From the NCBI GenBank assembly GCA_016873735.1, contig VGWD01000001.1, positions 124,001 through 188,000 of the forward strand: DNA of 64,000 bases. Reading direction: 5' to 3'. Numbering within the stretch: the first letter of the stretch is position 1; every line of letters begins with the position of its first letter. Shown here piece by piece: positions 50,900 through 60,781 of this stretch. Source of the stretch: Ignavibacteria bacterium (GTDB taxonomy: Bacteria; Bacteroidota; Ignavibacteria; Kapaibacteriales; UBA961). The notes below the pieces were generated by a model, which did no database searches, was not told where the DNA came from, and saw only the letters and a program-made list of their open reading frames with translations. The position numbers were made by a program, and so were the translations under genes.

Positions 50900-53035
50900 T
50901 TAAGCCATGGTTGTTGGTTGACCGAAATTTATTTCCTTGCCATTTGACATCATCAATTCTATCATGGCGCGTGATACCACTATCGCCGTGAAGAATGTGG
51001 TGACGATACCAATCATGAGTGTCAAAGCAAAACCTTGAACAGGACCGGTTCCAAGAAGGAACAAAATAAGGCCTGTCAAGAATGTTGTAACATTGGAGTC
51101 CACAATAGCAGACAATGCTTTGCTAAATCCTTCATCAACGGCATTTCTAAAGCCACGGCCTCTCAACATTTCTTCTCGAATACGCTCAAAAACAAGAATA
51201 TTCGCATCTACTGCCATACCGATTGTCAGGATGATACCTGCAATGCCGGGCAATGTCAATGTTCCACCACCTGAAATAACAAGCGGTGTCAGAATTGCCA
51301 AAATGAGCAATACATTGAGGATAACTGCAAGATTTGCAACCATGCCGGCTGTGGAATAGTATAGACCCATGAACAACACAACAAGCAAGAATGCAATGCC
51401 CATGCCCATGAGACCACGACGAATGGAATCTTCACCAAGCGAAGGACCTACAACGCGTTCTTCAACAATCTTCACCGGAGCTTTCAATGCTCCTGCCTTG
51501 AGAACGATCTCGAGAAGTCTTGCTTCTTCAGGACTATCCATGCCTGTGATTTGTGAGCTTCCACCGGCAATCTTGTTTTGAACGACGGGTGCTGAATAGA
51601 CTTGATCATCCAAAACAATCGCCACTTTCTTTTTGATGTTCTTGCCTGTAACATCGGCCCACTTTTCTGCTCCTTCCTGATCCATTTCCATCATCACGAC
51701 AGGAAGATTGGTCATTGGATCTGATGATGCACGTGCATCAGTCACATATTCACCTGTCAATTCGGCATTGCGCAATACGCACCACATTGCGAAGGTTGTG
51801 TCTTTCAAGTCTTTTGAAACAAATTCAGGCTTGGCCGAACGCAAGAGTTGCAAATCAGAAGGGATGAGTTTCTTGATATCCGCTCTGTCGAGAATCGACA
51901 TGAATTTCGCATATAATTTCGAAGGAATATACATTACATATTCCAGCTCAGGAACTTGACTTTCATTAAAGAAATATGATGGATTTCCATCTTTGCTAAT
52001 GAAACGTCCTTCTTGATCCAGTGGAAATACCTGAATAAGGGATGTAAGCTCATGATCTTTTTGATAACGCTTTGCTTTCTCTTCATCCTTCAATCCTTTA
52101 TATGGATCAGCTGAATCCGCGGATGCTGTTTTCGACGTGTCTTTTTTGGAAGTATCAGCTGCAACTGCAGATGTGTCTTTCTTCTTTTTGTCAGACTTAG
52201 CAGCTACCGCCGTTGTGTCTTTCTTCACAGAATCTTTTGCGGTGCTGTCCACTGCGGCAATAGCGGTATCTGTTTTACTTCCTCCATTACTCTTCGCCAA
52301 GTATGCATCGATGCGATACAATGCTTTTACAATGTCTGCATTATTGCGAACAAGTTTGAATTCCAATCGAGCCGTGGTTGAGAGCAATTGGCGCATTTCT
52401 TTTTCATTGTTAACACCGGGAAGCTCAAGAACGATTCTTCTTGATCCCTGCTTTGTGATATTTGGTTCGCTGACACCGAATTTGTCGATACGCTGTCGAA
52501 TGACTTCCAATGCTTGATCAATAGCTCCATCAACATCTTCACGCAAACGCTCTTTCACTTTTTCATCTGTGACATCCTGAACGCCGGGAACATCAAAATA
52601 GGAAATGAGTGATTTGCCTTTCGGGCGTGCAATGCGATCAAAATTTGCATGAAACACATCCAAGTAATCATCACCTGATGACTCTGCTTGTGCATGCGTT
52701 GCTTTCATAACGGCTTCAAATGTTTCATCGATTGTTTCACGCGCCGCTGTTTCACGAAGCAATGTGTCAACTGCAACTTCCATCATGACATACATCCCGC
52801 CGCGAAGGTCAAGTCCCAATTTCACACGATTCATTTTTGCAGTGCGATATCGTTCACCTTTTGCATTTTCAAATGCTTTAAACGCAGTGCTGTCCTTGCC
52901 ATGCAAAACTTGATGCAGGGCTTGTGATTCTTCTTGCTCCAATAAATACGCATCAACTGTTGGCCATAAAATGACTGCGGCCGCAACAAGCGGACCCAAA
53001 ATCAATAACCAACGTCTCAATTGTTTATTCTTCAA
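50900..53035 (-). CDS. secD: Protein translocase subunit SecD with Lys/Asp/Thr/Ala-rich low-complexity insert
   Basis: 'KLGLDLRGGMYVMMEV', 'VIRQRIDKFGVSEPNITKQGSRRIVLELPGV', 'IILTIGMAVDANILVFERIREEMLRGRGFRNAVDEGFSKA'. Confidence 0.96.
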   Translation of the reverse strand: MKNKQLRRWLLILGPLVAAAVILWPTVDAYLLEQEESQALHQVLHGKDSTAFKAFENAKGERYRTAKMNRVKLGLDLRGGMYVMMEVAVDTLLRETAARETIDETFEAVMKATHAQAESSGDDYLDVFHANFDRIARPKGKSLISYFDVPGVQDVTDEKVKERLREDVDGAIDQALEVIRQRIDKFGVSEPNITKQGSRRIVLELPGVNNEKEMRQLLSTTARLEFKLVRNNADIVKALYRIDAYLAKSNGGSKTDTAIAAVDSTAKDSVKKDTTAVAAKSDKKKKDTSAVAADTSKKDTSKTASADSADPYKGLKDEEKAKRYQKDHELTSLIQVFPLDQEGRFISKDGNPSYFFNESQVPELEYVMYIPSKLYAKFMSILDRADIKKLIPSDLQLLRSAKPEFVSKDLKDTTFAMWCVLRNAELTGEYVTDARASSDPMTNLPVVMMEMDQEGAEKWADVTGKNIKKKVAIVLDDQVYSAPVVQNKIAGGSSQITGMDSPEEARLLEIVLKAGALKAPVKIVEERVVGPSLGEDSIRRGLMGMGIAFLLVVLFMGLYYSTAGMVANLAVILNVLLILAILTPLVISGGGTLTLPGIAGIILTIGMAVDANILVFERIREEMLRGRGFRNAVDEGFSKALSAIVDSNVTTFLTGLILFLLGTGPVQGFALTLMIGIVTTFFTAIVVSRAMIELMMSNGKEINFGQPTTMA

Positions 53036-53134
53036 CGCTTTTCCTCCGACATTTCGGTATGGTATTATTCGGCATAAGCCGGGGATTCAAAGAAGTGCGA
53101 AAATACAGTTTCGAGGGCAATTAAACCAATGAAT

Positions 53135-54346
53135 TTAGCGAGGGTCTGTCTTCTCAATGATGATTGCAAGGCCTTGTCCGACACCTATGCACAAAGAAGC
53201 TACGCCAAATCGAATATCTTGCTTCTCCATGGTTCTAGCCAAATGCCCCGCTATGCGGCCTCCGCTCATGCCCAAAGGATGTCCAATGGCAATGGCTCCG
53301 CCATGTATATTCACTTTATCGGTGGATATTCCCAATTCTCGAATGCAAGTCAATGCCTGAGAAGCAAATGCTTCATTCAATTCAAATAGTCCTATATCAT
53401 CAATATTTATTTTGGCTTTCTCAAGGGCCTTTCTGATAGCATGGACGGGTCCGATGCCCATAACTCGAGGGTCCACACCTGCAGTACCTGATCCCACATA
53501 TCTTGCTATCGGCTTCAATCCATATTTCTTGACGGCTTCCCCACTCGCAAGCATCATGGCCACCGCCCCATCATTGAGTGATGAAGAATTTCCGGCCGTA
53601 ACCGATCCGCCTTTTCTAAATGCAGGAGTCAATTTGCCAAGCGCCTCGAGTGAGGCATCACTTCGTGGTTGCTCATCAGCATCTATGATGAGTGGATTGC
53701 CTTTTTTCTTGGGTATGGATATGGGGATGATTTCATCAGCGAAATGTCCGGCCTGCTGAGCCATAACCGCTCTTTGATGCGAAGCTAATGCGAATGCATC
53801 TTGATCTTCTCTGGAAATGCCAAACTTCTCAACAAGATTTTCCGCGGTCTCACCCATGGACTCAAGCGGAAACATGGATGCCATTGCGGGATTGGGATAA
53901 CGCCATCCGAGTGCGGTGTCAAAGGCAGTAAGATTCCCGAATATAGCGGCTCCTGAGGCATTTTTTGGCAAGGAATATGGCGCGCGAGACATTGATTCCA
54001 CGCCACCAACAATCAAAATATCCGCTTCGCCTGATTTGATCGCCCTCGCACCTTGTATGATGGCTTCGAGAGAAGATGCGCAAAGGCGATTTACTGTTAC
54101 ACCGGGAACGGAATATGGTAGCCCCGCAAGCAAGGAAGACATTCTCGCGATATTGCGATTGTCTTCGCCGGCTTGATTCGCACAACCGAATATCACATCA
54201 TCGATTGCTTCCGGATTGATGCCTGTGGATTGCACAACTGCTTTGATCACATGCGCGCCCAAATCATCGGGTCTGATGGAAGACAATGCTCCACCGTATC
54301 TCCCGACCGGCGTTCTCAGTGGTTCAATGATATAGACTTCTTGCAT
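53135..54346 (-). CDS. Acetyl-CoA acetyltransferase / 3-ketoacyl-CoA thiolase
   Basis: '[19 protein letters not shown]' (Cys), '[26 protein letters not shown]', '[13 protein letters not shown]'. Confidence 0.95.
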   Translation of the reverse strand: MQEVYIIEPLRTPVGRYGGALSSIRPDDLGAHVIKAVVQSTGINPEAIDDVIFGCANQAGEDNRNIARMSSLLAGLPYSVPGVTVNRLCASSLEAIIQGARAIKSGEADILIVGGVESMSRAPYSLPKNASGAAIFGNLTAFDTALGWRYPNPAMASMFPLESMGETAENLVEKFGISREDQDAFALASHQRAVMAQQAGHFADEIIPISIPKKKGNPLIIDADEQPRSDASLEALGKLTPAFRKGGSVTAGNSSSLNDGAVAMMLASGEAVKKYGLKPIARYVGSGTAGVDPRVMGIGPVHAIRKALEKAKINIDDIGLFELNEAFASQALTCIRELGISTDKVNIHGGAIAIGHPLGMSGGRIAGHLARTMEKQDIRFGVASLCIGVGQGLAIIIEKTDPR

Positions 54347-54360
54347 AATATATGCTCCGA

Positions 54361-54570
54361 TTAGGGTATTTCATCTATTCCGCCGGGATGTCCCGGATGA
54401 CATTTCGCTATGCGTTTGATGGCAAGCCACGAACCTTTCAATGCCCCATATTTTTCTAAGGCCTGCATGGCATAGACGGAACATGTTGGGTGGAATCTGC
54501 AATTATTGCCAAGATATGGGGAAATTGCAAGACGATAGAAACGTAAGATAAGAATGAGTACAGTCTTCAC
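54361..54570 (-). CDS. yidD: Membrane protein insertion efficiency factor YidD
   Basis: '[62 protein letters not shown]'. Confidence 0.96.
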   Translation of the reverse strand: MKTVLILILRFYRLAISPYLGNNCRFHPTCSVYAMQALEKYGALKGSWLAIKRIAKCHPGHPGGIDEIP

Positions 54571-54588
54571 TGATTCTATCCTTTGCCA

Positions 54589-54981
54589 TTAATGCTTGCT
54601 AAAATACTGCATTGCCTGATGCAAAGCATCGTGAACTTGGGGCTTGATATCCACAGTTGTGGCTTCTTTGGGTGATTGCATTGGGCTTTGCCACACAAAT
54701 GCGATGGTCATGAATGGGATTTGTGGATGAAGAGCGCAAAAGGAACGCACACTTTCGCGGATGATGCGTTTGATGCGATTACGGCTTATGGCCAAAGGGA
54801 CTTGTTTTTTTCTGACCGCACAAATCACAAAAAGATCGATTTGCCCCCCCTGTGGCGCATCATGTTCCCCTGCATGCGAGCGATCACGAACATGCATGAT
54901 GAGAGATTGGGATGCAAAGCGCTTGCCCCGACGAAATGCCGCGGTTATCTGCTTGCGTCCTTTGAGTGCTCTGATGTTCAT
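54589..54981 (-). CDS. rnpA: Ribonuclease P protein component
   Basis: 'RALKGRKQITAAFRRGKRFASQSLIMHV', 'AVRKKQVPLAISRNRIKRIIRESVR'. Confidence 0.92.
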   Translation of the reverse strand: MNIRALKGRKQITAAFRRGKRFASQSLIMHVRDRSHAGEHDAPQGGQIDLFVICAVRKKQVPLAISRNRIKRIIRESVRSFCALHPQIPFMTIAFVWQSPMQSPKEATTVDIKPQVHDALHQAMQYFSKH

Positions 54982-54985
54982 AGGT

Positions 54986-55012
54986 AAAAAAAAGAGGGCC
55001 TAAAAGGCCCTC
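54986..55012 (-). terminator. Terminator/attenuator between rpmH and rnpA
   Basis: Minus strand GAGGGCC-TTTTA-GGCCCTC followed by TTTTTTTT, ending 4 nt before the rnpA ATG. Confidence 0.85.
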
Positions 55013-55036
55013 AGAACAAAGTCTATTTCAGGAATA

Positions 55037-55177
55037 TCAACCTGAAACGGTCAAACGATGGCGACCTTTCGCTCTTCTTCTAGAAAGAACCTTACGGCCA
55101 TTCTTGGATTTCATGCGAGCACGGAAACCATGTACATTTTTGCGCTTACGTTTACTTGGTTGATACGTTCTTTTCAT
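55037..55177 (-). CDS. rpmH: 50S ribosomal protein L34 (46 aa, absent from the supplied ORF track)
   Basis: Translated by hand: [46 protein letters not shown]; canonical L34. Confidence 0.98.
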   Translation of the reverse strand: MKRTYQPSKRKRKNVHGFRARMKSKNGRKVLSRRRAKGRHRLTVSG

Positions 55178-55213
55178 TTCTGTGAGTCACTAAGTTACTG
55201 GTTCAAAGAATTA

Positions 55214-55245
55214 CAAAAATACAACCTAAGTCCTGACTGGGCAAA
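55214..55245 (-). promoter_or_regulatory. Bacteroidota-type promoter TTTG-N20-TATTTTTG upstream of rpmH
   Basis: Plus strand CAAAAATA at 55214-55221 and CAAA at 55242-55245. Confidence 0.8.
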
Positions 55246-55261
55246 TATAATTTAATTGTCT

Positions 55262-57166
55262 TTAACGATCATTATGAGTACAAACAAGTTTGAATATTCC
55301 TTGAGAATCTAACCCTAAGTCGGCAAATAGCTCTTCTTGAGTTCCATGATCCACGAATTCATCAGCAATTCCCAAAGGTGTAAGATAGCCTGTATATTTG
55401 ATATGAATGGCAAATTCCGCAACTGCACTGCCAAAACCACCTTGAATTTGACCATCTTCAACTGTGAATACATGATCATGATCTGCAAAGATGGATTTAA
55501 GAAGCTCTTCGTCCAATGGCTTGACAAAACGCGTATTCACTACGGTGACATTCACCCCTTGTGCTTCCAATAATTCAGCAGCTTTCATACATTCATTCAC
55601 CATCTTTCCGATTCCCAAAAGTGCAATGGATTCACCCTTCTTCAGAATTTCTCCTTTACCAAGTGGAATGCTTTGTGGCGCGCGAAGTTCCACGCCAAGA
55701 CCATTTCCTCTGGGATAACGTATCGCTGAAGGACCTTCGGTATAGTCATACACTGCAGAATGCAGCATGTCTCGTAATTCTTGTTCATCCTTCGGTGCCA
55801 TGACAATCATCCCTTGGATAAGGCGCAAATATCCAAGATCAAGCACTCCATGATGAGTTGGGCCATCGGCTCCCACAAGACCGGATCTGTCAAGTGCAAA
55901 AACCACATGCAAATGCTGCAATGCACAATCATGAACAATATTGTCGAATGCTCTTTGAAGGAATGAAGAATAGATTGCACACACGGGTACTATTCCCTCA
56001 CATGCAAGACCGGCTGCAAATGTGACTGCATGGCTTTCAGCAATTCCAACATCAATCACTTGCTCAGGAAATGACTTTGCAAGTATGTCCAAACCGGTGC
56101 CATCAGGCATTGCCGCGGTGATTCCAACTATGCGTTTGTCTTTTGCACATAATTCAGTCATGGCTTCACCAAACACTTTCTGATATGTTGGAGGAGTGGG
56201 CTTGAGTGGGGCCGGAGAAGGGAATGATTTCCCCGTTATCTTGTCCACCTTGCCGATTGCATGAAGGAATTGTTTGTCTTGCTCTGCGGGTGCATATCCC
56301 TTCCCCTTTTGAGTGATGACATGCAAGAGGGTCGGACCTTTGGCATCTTTCAAATTTCCAAGCATGGTTACGAGATTGTTGACATTATGTCCATTGATCG
56401 GCCCAAAATAATTGAAGCCCAATGCCTCAAACAACATTCCGGGTGTAAGTAATGCTTTTAAACCATTGTCAACCTGATGCGCCACTTTTCGAATGCGATC
56501 TCCGACAGTGTCTATTTTACCTGCAATGTCCCAAATATGGGAGCGCAATTTGGTACCTGTTGGAGAAGAAAATATCTGAGAAAAATAATTGCTAAGTGCC
56601 CACACATTTGGCGCGATGGACATATTGTTATCATTGAGAATAACCAGAATGTCTCTATTCTGCACACCGCAATTATTCATTGCTTCATACACCATGCCGC
56701 CTGTCATGGCTCCATCTCCAATGACGGCAACCACTCGATAATCATCACCGGTAAGATCACGTGCAGTGGCCAAACCTAAAGCGGCAGATATGCTGGTGCT
56801 GGCATGGCCGGCTCCAAATACATCATATTCACTTTCTTCTCTTTTCAAAAAACCGGAAAGACCGTCCTTTTGTCGGATTGTGTGAAGTTGATCTTTTCTA
56901 CCGGTAAGAATTTTATGCGGATAACCTTGATGCCCCGTATCGATCACAATTTTGTCATGAGGTGTATTGAACACATAATGAAGCGCAACCGTCAATTCGA
57001 CAACTCCAAGTCCTGCACCGAAATGTCCACCGACTTTTGTAATGGTGTCCACCATATATTCTCGCACTTCATTACTCACATCACGCAATGCAGACTCCGG
57101 CAATGCTCTGAGATCTGAAGGAAGATTGATATTCGATAAATAAGGATATTCGGTAGGAGCTGACAT
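55262..57166 (-). CDS. dxs: 1-deoxy-D-xylulose-5-phosphate synthase
   Basis: 'GGHFGAGLGVVELTVALHYVFNTPHDKIVIDTGHQGYPHKILTGR', 'AVIGDGAMTGGMVYEAMNN', 'DRSGLVGADGPTHHGVLDLGYLR'. Confidence 0.97.
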   Translation of the reverse strand: MSAPTEYPYLSNINLPSDLRALPESALRDVSNEVREYMVDTITKVGGHFGAGLGVVELTVALHYVFNTPHDKIVIDTGHQGYPHKILTGRKDQLHTIRQKDGLSGFLKREESEYDVFGAGHASTSISAALGLATARDLTGDDYRVVAVIGDGAMTGGMVYEAMNNCGVQNRDILVILNDNNMSIAPNVWALSNYFSQIFSSPTGTKLRSHIWDIAGKIDTVGDRIRKVAHQVDNGLKALLTPGMLFEALGFNYFGPINGHNVNNLVTMLGNLKDAKGPTLLHVITQKGKGYAPAEQDKQFLHAIGKVDKITGKSFPSPAPLKPTPPTYQKVFGEAMTELCAKDKRIVGITAAMPDGTGLDILAKSFPEQVIDVGIAESHAVTFAAGLACEGIVPVCAIYSSFLQRAFDNIVHDCALQHLHVVFALDRSGLVGADGPTHHGVLDLGYLRLIQGMIVMAPKDEQELRDMLHSAVYDYTEGPSAIRYPRGNGLGVELRAPQSIPLGKGEILKKGESIALLGIGKMVNECMKAAELLEAQGVNVTVVNTRFVKPLDEELLKSIFADHDHVFTVEDGQIQGGFGSAVAEFAIHIKYTGYLTPLGIADEFVDHGTQEELFADLGLDSQGIFKLVCTHNDR

Positions 57167-57261
57167 ATATGTTCTAAAGGTCCATGAAATTTGAATCTAT
57201 GCGTTCAGTCAAGTTGTTTTTATGATTGACCGATAACGATTTGGTCATCGGCACGGTTCCA

Positions 57262-58770
57262 TTAATGCAATTTCATACCAAGCCAATCGGCTCTGTCATA
57301 TACTGGAGTTTCTTTTTGCAGAGCAAAGAGCACATCATCGACATATGCAATCGAACGGGCTCCAATTAGCACGGATGAAACTCCTTCGATGGATCGCACG
57401 GCATTGAATGCGGCTTGCGACAATTGCATATCCGTAAAACCACCGGGGAATGCTTTTTCTATGACCGAACGAATATATCCCACTCTTTGGAAATCTGCAT
57501 TTGATATGGTGGCATAGTAATTTGTGATCAAATTCACCACCTTACCTGTCAGACCGGCCACTTGCAATACCCACTCCTGAGCTTTGATACTTGCTACTTG
57601 ATTGATTCCGGTCAGGGCTATTGCCATCTTTCCGAGCATGGCATCTCGTTCTTTGTTCCACTGTTCAAGTGTTGAAAATTTATACCAATTCACCTGCAGA
57701 GCATTGACTGATGTGATATGTGAAATTAGAAGATTCTTCACTTCCTCATCTTGCAATCCCAAAGCTTCAATATTCATGGTGAATGAATGTGTTGCATGTG
57801 CAATGCGTTCAACTTCTTGTTGTATCAATGCAAGATCTGGTAATTGCACTGTTGCATGATCGGACAAACGAATCAATTGTCCATTACGAATGCCATTGAG
57901 AGGTCTATTGACAAGCGTGACCAAAGAATGCTTATGTGCAAATTCTATGAGCGTCAATGATTCATCTTCTTGATTCAATTCCGTAGCTGCCTCCGGTTCA
58001 ATCAAATTGAATGGAAATTGAATGATCCGGAAATGATGATCCTTTGATAGTTCTTTAGCGATTGCCAAGCATTGATCTGCTGAACAAAACTCAGGATGAT
58101 CAGTCGCAAAGGGAAATGAATTTGAAGATATGCCATAATACCGAATCAGTCCTTGAGAAACCATATCCTCCATGCATTCAAATGCCATGCGAATTCTATT
58201 ATAGAATTCATTGCGTTTTTCTTCAAGAGACAATTTCTTTGAAAGCGAGGGATCTTTGAAGAAATATTCGGGATTATGTAGCAATAAAGCATCTGCATAG
58301 GGTGTTGACATTCTTCTCAAACTTTCACTCAACTGCGTCTTCAATACTTCAGGATGGATGCAATGCCAAATATCTTCGCCGATTTTCACGATGTCAGAAT
58401 ACGGATTCCCTGCTTCTTCTCTTTTTTTTGCCTCTTCAAGCAATGGACCTTGCAGATAACCGATTTTTGTAATGATGACAAGATCGGAACGTTGCACATC
58501 TTGTTCCAATGCCTTCATTGCTTCGCCTATGAGCGATTCACTTGCTCCGAATGAATAATTGGTGGATGTGTCTATGAGATTAATGCCACTTGCGATTGCT
58601 TTCATCAAAGCCAAGGCATGCCCATCATTACCGAGCGCAATACGATATGTACCAAAACCTGCCTTTGAAACTGTTTGACCACTCGGCCACACTTCATAAG
58701 GAAGTTCAGGAAATTCGGATGCATACTCTTTCGTGGTGTCTGTCATGGAGATGATTGCGTGAGATAACAA
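57262..58770 (-). CDS. Aldo/keto reductase family protein, extended (~500 aa)
   Basis: 'ASGINLIDTSTNYSFGASESLIGEAMKAL', 'LVIITKIGY', 'PYADALLLHNPEYFF', 'IRYYGISSNSF', 'SIEGVSSVLIGARSIAYVDDVL'. Confidence 0.85.
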   Translation of the reverse strand: MLSHAIISMTDTTKEYASEFPELPYEVWPSGQTVSKAGFGTYRIALGNDGHALALMKAIASGINLIDTSTNYSFGASESLIGEAMKALEQDVQRSDLVIITKIGYLQGPLLEEAKKREEAGNPYSDIVKIGEDIWHCIHPEVLKTQLSESLRRMSTPYADALLLHNPEYFFKDPSLSKKLSLEEKRNEFYNRIRMAFECMEDMVSQGLIRYYGISSNSFPFATDHPEFCSADQCLAIAKELSKDHHFRIIQFPFNLIEPEAATELNQEDESLTLIEFAHKHSLVTLVNRPLNGIRNGQLIRLSDHATVQLPDLALIQQEVERIAHATHSFTMNIEALGLQDEEVKNLLISHITSVNALQVNWYKFSTLEQWNKERDAMLGKMAIALTGINQVASIKAQEWVLQVAGLTGKVVNLITNYYATISNADFQRVGYIRSVIEKAFPGGFTDMQLSQAAFNAVRSIEGVSSVLIGARSIAYVDDVLFALQKETPVYDRADWLGMKLH

Positions 58771-58788
58771 TGAACACTTTGTGTATTG

Positions 58789-59520
58789 TCAAAGTCTATA
58801 TTGAATGAGCACAGCAGTCATAATTCCACCAATCATTGATTCCACTGATTCCGTGATGGAAGATGGCGTGAATAATTCACCGCGTTCATTGTCTCTTCCA
58901 AGAAGATTGAACACTGTATAGCCTGCGGAAATATTCACCGACCAACGATCTTCCACAATGCCTTCAATGCCAATTCTCAATCCTGTGCCAAGTCTGGTTG
59001 CTGAAGATTTTCCAAAATATCTGGTTGTATCGGGGAAGTCTGGTTTTTCATAATTAAGATTCACTTCCAATTCAGTCGGCGCCATCATTGATAGCCGTAG
59101 ATCAATACCTGCATACGCTTTTGCATTGGCAAGCGGCAATTCTGCAAATGCATATTCAAAACCTGTGAACAATGTTGGAATATGTATGGTATGGCTAGCT
59201 TGTATGGTATAAAATTTATCGGGCAATCGTTGCACGCCGTTCATGATATAATAATCCAAACCGAATGGGATGCGATAGGTGTTTTTTTTATCGATTCCCA
59301 ATGTTCCTTTCAATGAAAATCCTGATTGCCAATTCGGGAAACCGCCACCAATAGCTCCCTCACTTTCTTTTGGAAAGATTTTCTGATTCGCCGGGTTGGC
59401 ACCATTCAATAGGAATGTTGTGATACCGAAACCCACTGAGGTAGTGCCATCAAACAAATCATCCGCTTGGCTTGGAAGGAATGCCATACAGGCAATGATG
59501 AAAGAAAGAAAACATTTCAT
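58789..59520 (-). CDS. Hypothetical outer-membrane beta-barrel-like protein
   Basis: Signal peptide MKCFLSFIIACMAFLPSQADD; alternating amphipathic strands; C-terminal 'GGIMTAVLIQYRL'. Start trimmed from 59544. Confidence 0.65.
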   Translation of the reverse strand: MKCFLSFIIACMAFLPSQADDLFDGTTSVGFGITTFLLNGANPANQKIFPKESEGAIGGGFPNWQSGFSLKGTLGIDKKNTYRIPFGLDYYIMNGVQRLPDKFYTIQASHTIHIPTLFTGFEYAFAELPLANAKAYAGIDLRLSMMAPTELEVNLNYEKPDFPDTTRYFGKSSATRLGTGLRIGIEGIVEDRWSVNISAGYTVFNLLGRDNERGELFTPSSITESVESMIGGIMTAVLIQYRL

Positions 59521-59540
59521 GCAGTAAATCCTTAGAATGG

Positions 59541-60647
59541 TCAATCGAGCGTTTCTCGAATGCCATACGTTGTAGTTTCAAGGGAATTTTTTACCACGAG
59601 TTCACCGATGAGCCCCATAGAAATGAGCTGAACGCCGACAATGATCATCGCGATGCCAAATAGTGCCAGTGGCCTCTGACTAAGAAATGTCAAACCCATT
59701 GCCCATTCAAACGTGAGGTAAATATTCACCGCCAAACCGATAAGCACCATGATAGATCCAACGGTACCAAACAAATGCAATGGTCTTTTCACATAACGAG
59801 TAGTGAACATCACCGTGAGCAAATCCAAAAATCCTTTGAAAAATCTGCTGAATCCAAACTTGGAATAACCATACTTTCTTGGATGATGCAATACGGGAAT
59901 CTCTGTTACTCTGAATCCTTCCCAATGGGCAAGCGCCGGTAAATAGCGATGCATTTCACCATAGACTTGCAATGTTTTCACAACTTCTTTTCGATATGCC
60001 TTCAATCCGCAATTGAAATCATGAAGTTTGATTCCACTCATGCGAGAAGTGACGAAATTGAAAAAACGTGATGGAATTGTTTTATGCCAAGGGTCATGTC
60101 TTTTCTTCTTCCAACCGGATACCAAATCATATCCCTGTTCCAGAATTTCAAGCATGCCGGGCAACTCTTTGGGGTCATCCTGCAAGTCGGCATCCATAGT
60201 GAAGACAAATCGACCTTTAGCTGCCGCAAAACCAACTGCCAAAGCAGCAGACTTTCCACAATTTCTTCTGAATCGAATTGCTTTATAGCGTTGATTTGAT
60301 TCGTGAATATCACGAATAACCGAGAATGAAGAATCAGTCGAACCATCATCAATGAAAATCACCTCATATTGCCCACCACTCATGCCGGGAAGCACCTCTT
60401 CCAAAGCATGATATAGAGGACGCAGTGATTCATCCTCATTGAGAAGTGGAATCACGATGCTCATGAATGGCTTTGAACCATGTTGTTTTCTTTGCGGATG
60501 TATATGCTTCTCCGCATATGAACTCGGTTTTTCTATGGAATCAATCTCACGCTCTATCTTGTCAAGAGCAGGAGAAGAATGCCGTTCATGTCTTGTATCG
60601 GGTTTATTCCGATGTCTATTTCTTCGACGATGATGTTGATGTTCCAC
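59541..60647 (-). CDS. Family 2 glycosyltransferase (polyprenyl-phosphate type) with two C-terminal TMs
   Basis: 'MSIVIPLLNEDESLRPLYHALEEVL', 'VIFIDDGSTDSSF', 'FTMDADLQDDPKELPGML', 'HPRKYGYSKFGFSRFFKGFLDLLTVMF'. Confidence 0.92.
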   Translation of the reverse strand: MEHQHHRRRNRHRNKPDTRHERHSSPALDKIEREIDSIEKPSSYAEKHIHPQRKQHGSKPFMSIVIPLLNEDESLRPLYHALEEVLPGMSGGQYEVIFIDDGSTDSSFSVIRDIHESNQRYKAIRFRRNCGKSAALAVGFAAAKGRFVFTMDADLQDDPKELPGMLEILEQGYDLVSGWKKKRHDPWHKTIPSRFFNFVTSRMSGIKLHDFNCGLKAYRKEVVKTLQVYGEMHRYLPALAHWEGFRVTEIPVLHHPRKYGYSKFGFSRFFKGFLDLLTVMFTTRYVKRPLHLFGTVGSIMVLIGLAVNIYLTFEWAMGLTFLSQRPLALFGIAMIIVGVQLISMGLIGELVVKNSLETTTYGIRETLD

Positions 60648-60781
60648 GGAAGATCATTGCGAGTGGACAAAATCATAGAATGAATTGAGGGCGGAAATGC
60701 AATACCTGCCAATCAATACGCCATAAATTACCTTTTCTATGGCTGAGAATCAACAAGAAACACCAATCAATTGAAGGCATT

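Noticed and set aside
60648-60781. Small ORF or RNA gene in the spacer between GT2 and hslO
   Set aside because: Only an 11-codon ORF (MAENQQETPIN) and no convincing hairpin or promoter.
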